From assembly GCA_030044455.1 (NCBI GenBank), contig JASHVU010000469.1, positions 1 through 5,574 on the forward strand: a DNA stretch of 5,574 nucleotides, written 5' to 3'. The notes under the pieces were generated by a model. That model was not told where the DNA came from. It worked only from the letters and a program-made list of their open reading frames with translations, and did no database searches. This stretch comes from Acidobacteriaceae bacterium. Its GTDB lineage: Bacteria > Acidobacteriota > Terriglobia > Terriglobales > Acidobacteriaceae. Shown here piece after piece: positions 5,006-5,574 of this stretch; position 1 is the stretch's first letter; each line of letters opens with the position of its first letter. The translations under genes and the position numbers were made by a program.

Positions 5006-5574
5006 TCACTCGGTACCTGCGTAACCGAGTCTGGCGAGCCCGAACATCGCAACCTCGGCATCGTCAAATGGAACAGTGCGATCGGCAAGGATCTGTTCCT
5101 TTTCATGCCCCTTGCCTGCCAGCAGCACAGCGTCACCCGGCGCAGCCTTCGCGAGCGCAACTCGAATGGCCGCTGCGCGATCGGGTTCGACCAGATATTT
5201 GACGCCGGTGGCGCGCAAAGCGGGCTCGATTTCAGCAAGAATCGCCAGCGGATCCTCAGAGCGTGGATTGTCGCTGGTCGCCACCACAAAGTCGCTGCCC
5301 TCGCCGGCCGCCTGGGCCATCTTGGGGCGCTTGGTACGGTCGCGATCGCCGCCGCAGCCAAACAGAGTAATCACCCGGCCGCCGGTACTCTGCGTCATCT
5401 GGCGAGCCAGTGCAATCAGGTTACGCAGCGCGTCGTCGGTATGTGCGTAGTCCACAATCACGGTAAACGGCTGGCCGGCGTTGACGGACTGAAATCGGCC
5501 CGGAACGGGGCGAAGCTGCGGAACGAATTCAATGAGCTGATCGAACGGGACACCGCGTGCATGTGCCGCAGTAA
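5006..5574 (-). CDS. murE: UDP-MurNAc-L-Ala-D-Glu--meso-diaminopimelate ligase, C-terminal part (partial)
   Basis: The frame enters from the right edge and ends at TGA (5006-5008, complement), giving about 188 C-terminal residues; the start and the ATP-binding P-loop lie outside. MurE adds the third residue of the stem peptide to UDP-MurNAc-L-Ala-D-Glu in the cytoplasm using ATP. Visible marks, in order, are VPGRFQSVNAGQPFTVIVDY with YAHTDDAL just after it (the Mur C-terminal domain entry), LFGCGGDRDRTKRP, SDNPRSEDP and LLAGKGHEKEQ. DNPR (encoded at 5261-5272, complement) is the motif that selects meso-diaminopimelate; lysine-adding MurE enzymes have another residue than Arg there. An internal GTG at 5459-5461 could be mistaken for a start, but the family similarity continues unbroken upstream of it. 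The gene is first in the murE-murF-beta-lactamase order. Confidence 0.96.
   Translation of the reverse strand, partial: TAAHARGVPFDQLIEFVPQLRPVPGRFQSVNAGQPFTVIVDYAHTDDALRNLIALARQMTQSTGGRVITLFGCGGDRDRTKRPKMAQAAGEGSDFVVATSDNPRSEDPLAILAEIEPALRATGVKYLVEPDRAAAIRVALAKAAPGDAVLLAGKGHEKEQILADRTVPFDDAEVAMFGLARLGYAGTE

Noticed and set aside
5459..5461. GTG as the start of a short 151-residue protein
   Set aside because: The MurE-like sequence (VPGRFQSVNAGQPFT) continues without a break upstream of it to the window edge.

Overview
The window looks like part of the chromosome of a Gram-negative-type bacterium with meso-diaminopimelate peptidoglycan: the MurE fragment carries the DNPR motif. It is GC-rich by eye. 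Its intergenic gaps hold short palindromes, a GCTG-type heptad repeat and a 'cccaggtctc' type repeat, all of which remind me of Acidobacteriota (Terriglobia) genomes. That assignment is an inference from pattern memory; no rRNA or other phylogenetic marker is present.

Left part, 1-866. The window opens in the last 69 codons of a thioredoxin reductase gene (+). A roughly 180-base stretch with three small hairpins follows. Then comes a 38-codon open frame at 390-506 that matches the start of the DUF4188 (monooxygenase-like) family and stops early, which I read as a truncated remnant. Four tandem 7-base units (506-533) lie exactly between this remnant and the end of a converging DUF486 membrane protein gene (537-866, -).

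Middle part, 867-2209. After a divergent intergenic region with two strong palindromes come two plus-strand genes: a YggS-type pyridoxal-phosphate homeostasis protein with a TTG start, and a small DUF167/YggU protein. The 124-base gap between them carries a three-armed repeat that could fold in two mutually exclusive ways.

Right part, 2239-5574, all minus strand. Read in transcription order it holds the end of murE, then murF, then a subclass B3 metallo-beta-lactamase whose ATG overlaps the murF stop codon by four bases, then a small unrecognised membrane protein. MurE and MurF complete the UDP-MurNAc-pentapeptide in the cytoplasm. In the usual dcw order the next gene would be mraY; here the slot is taken by a predicted exported zinc hydrolase with all zinc ligands intact. 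This coupling of a beta-lactamase-fold enzyme to a peptidoglycan-precursor ligase is the most interesting point in the window.

No tRNA, rRNA, CRISPR array, insertion sequence or convincing Rho-independent terminator was seen.
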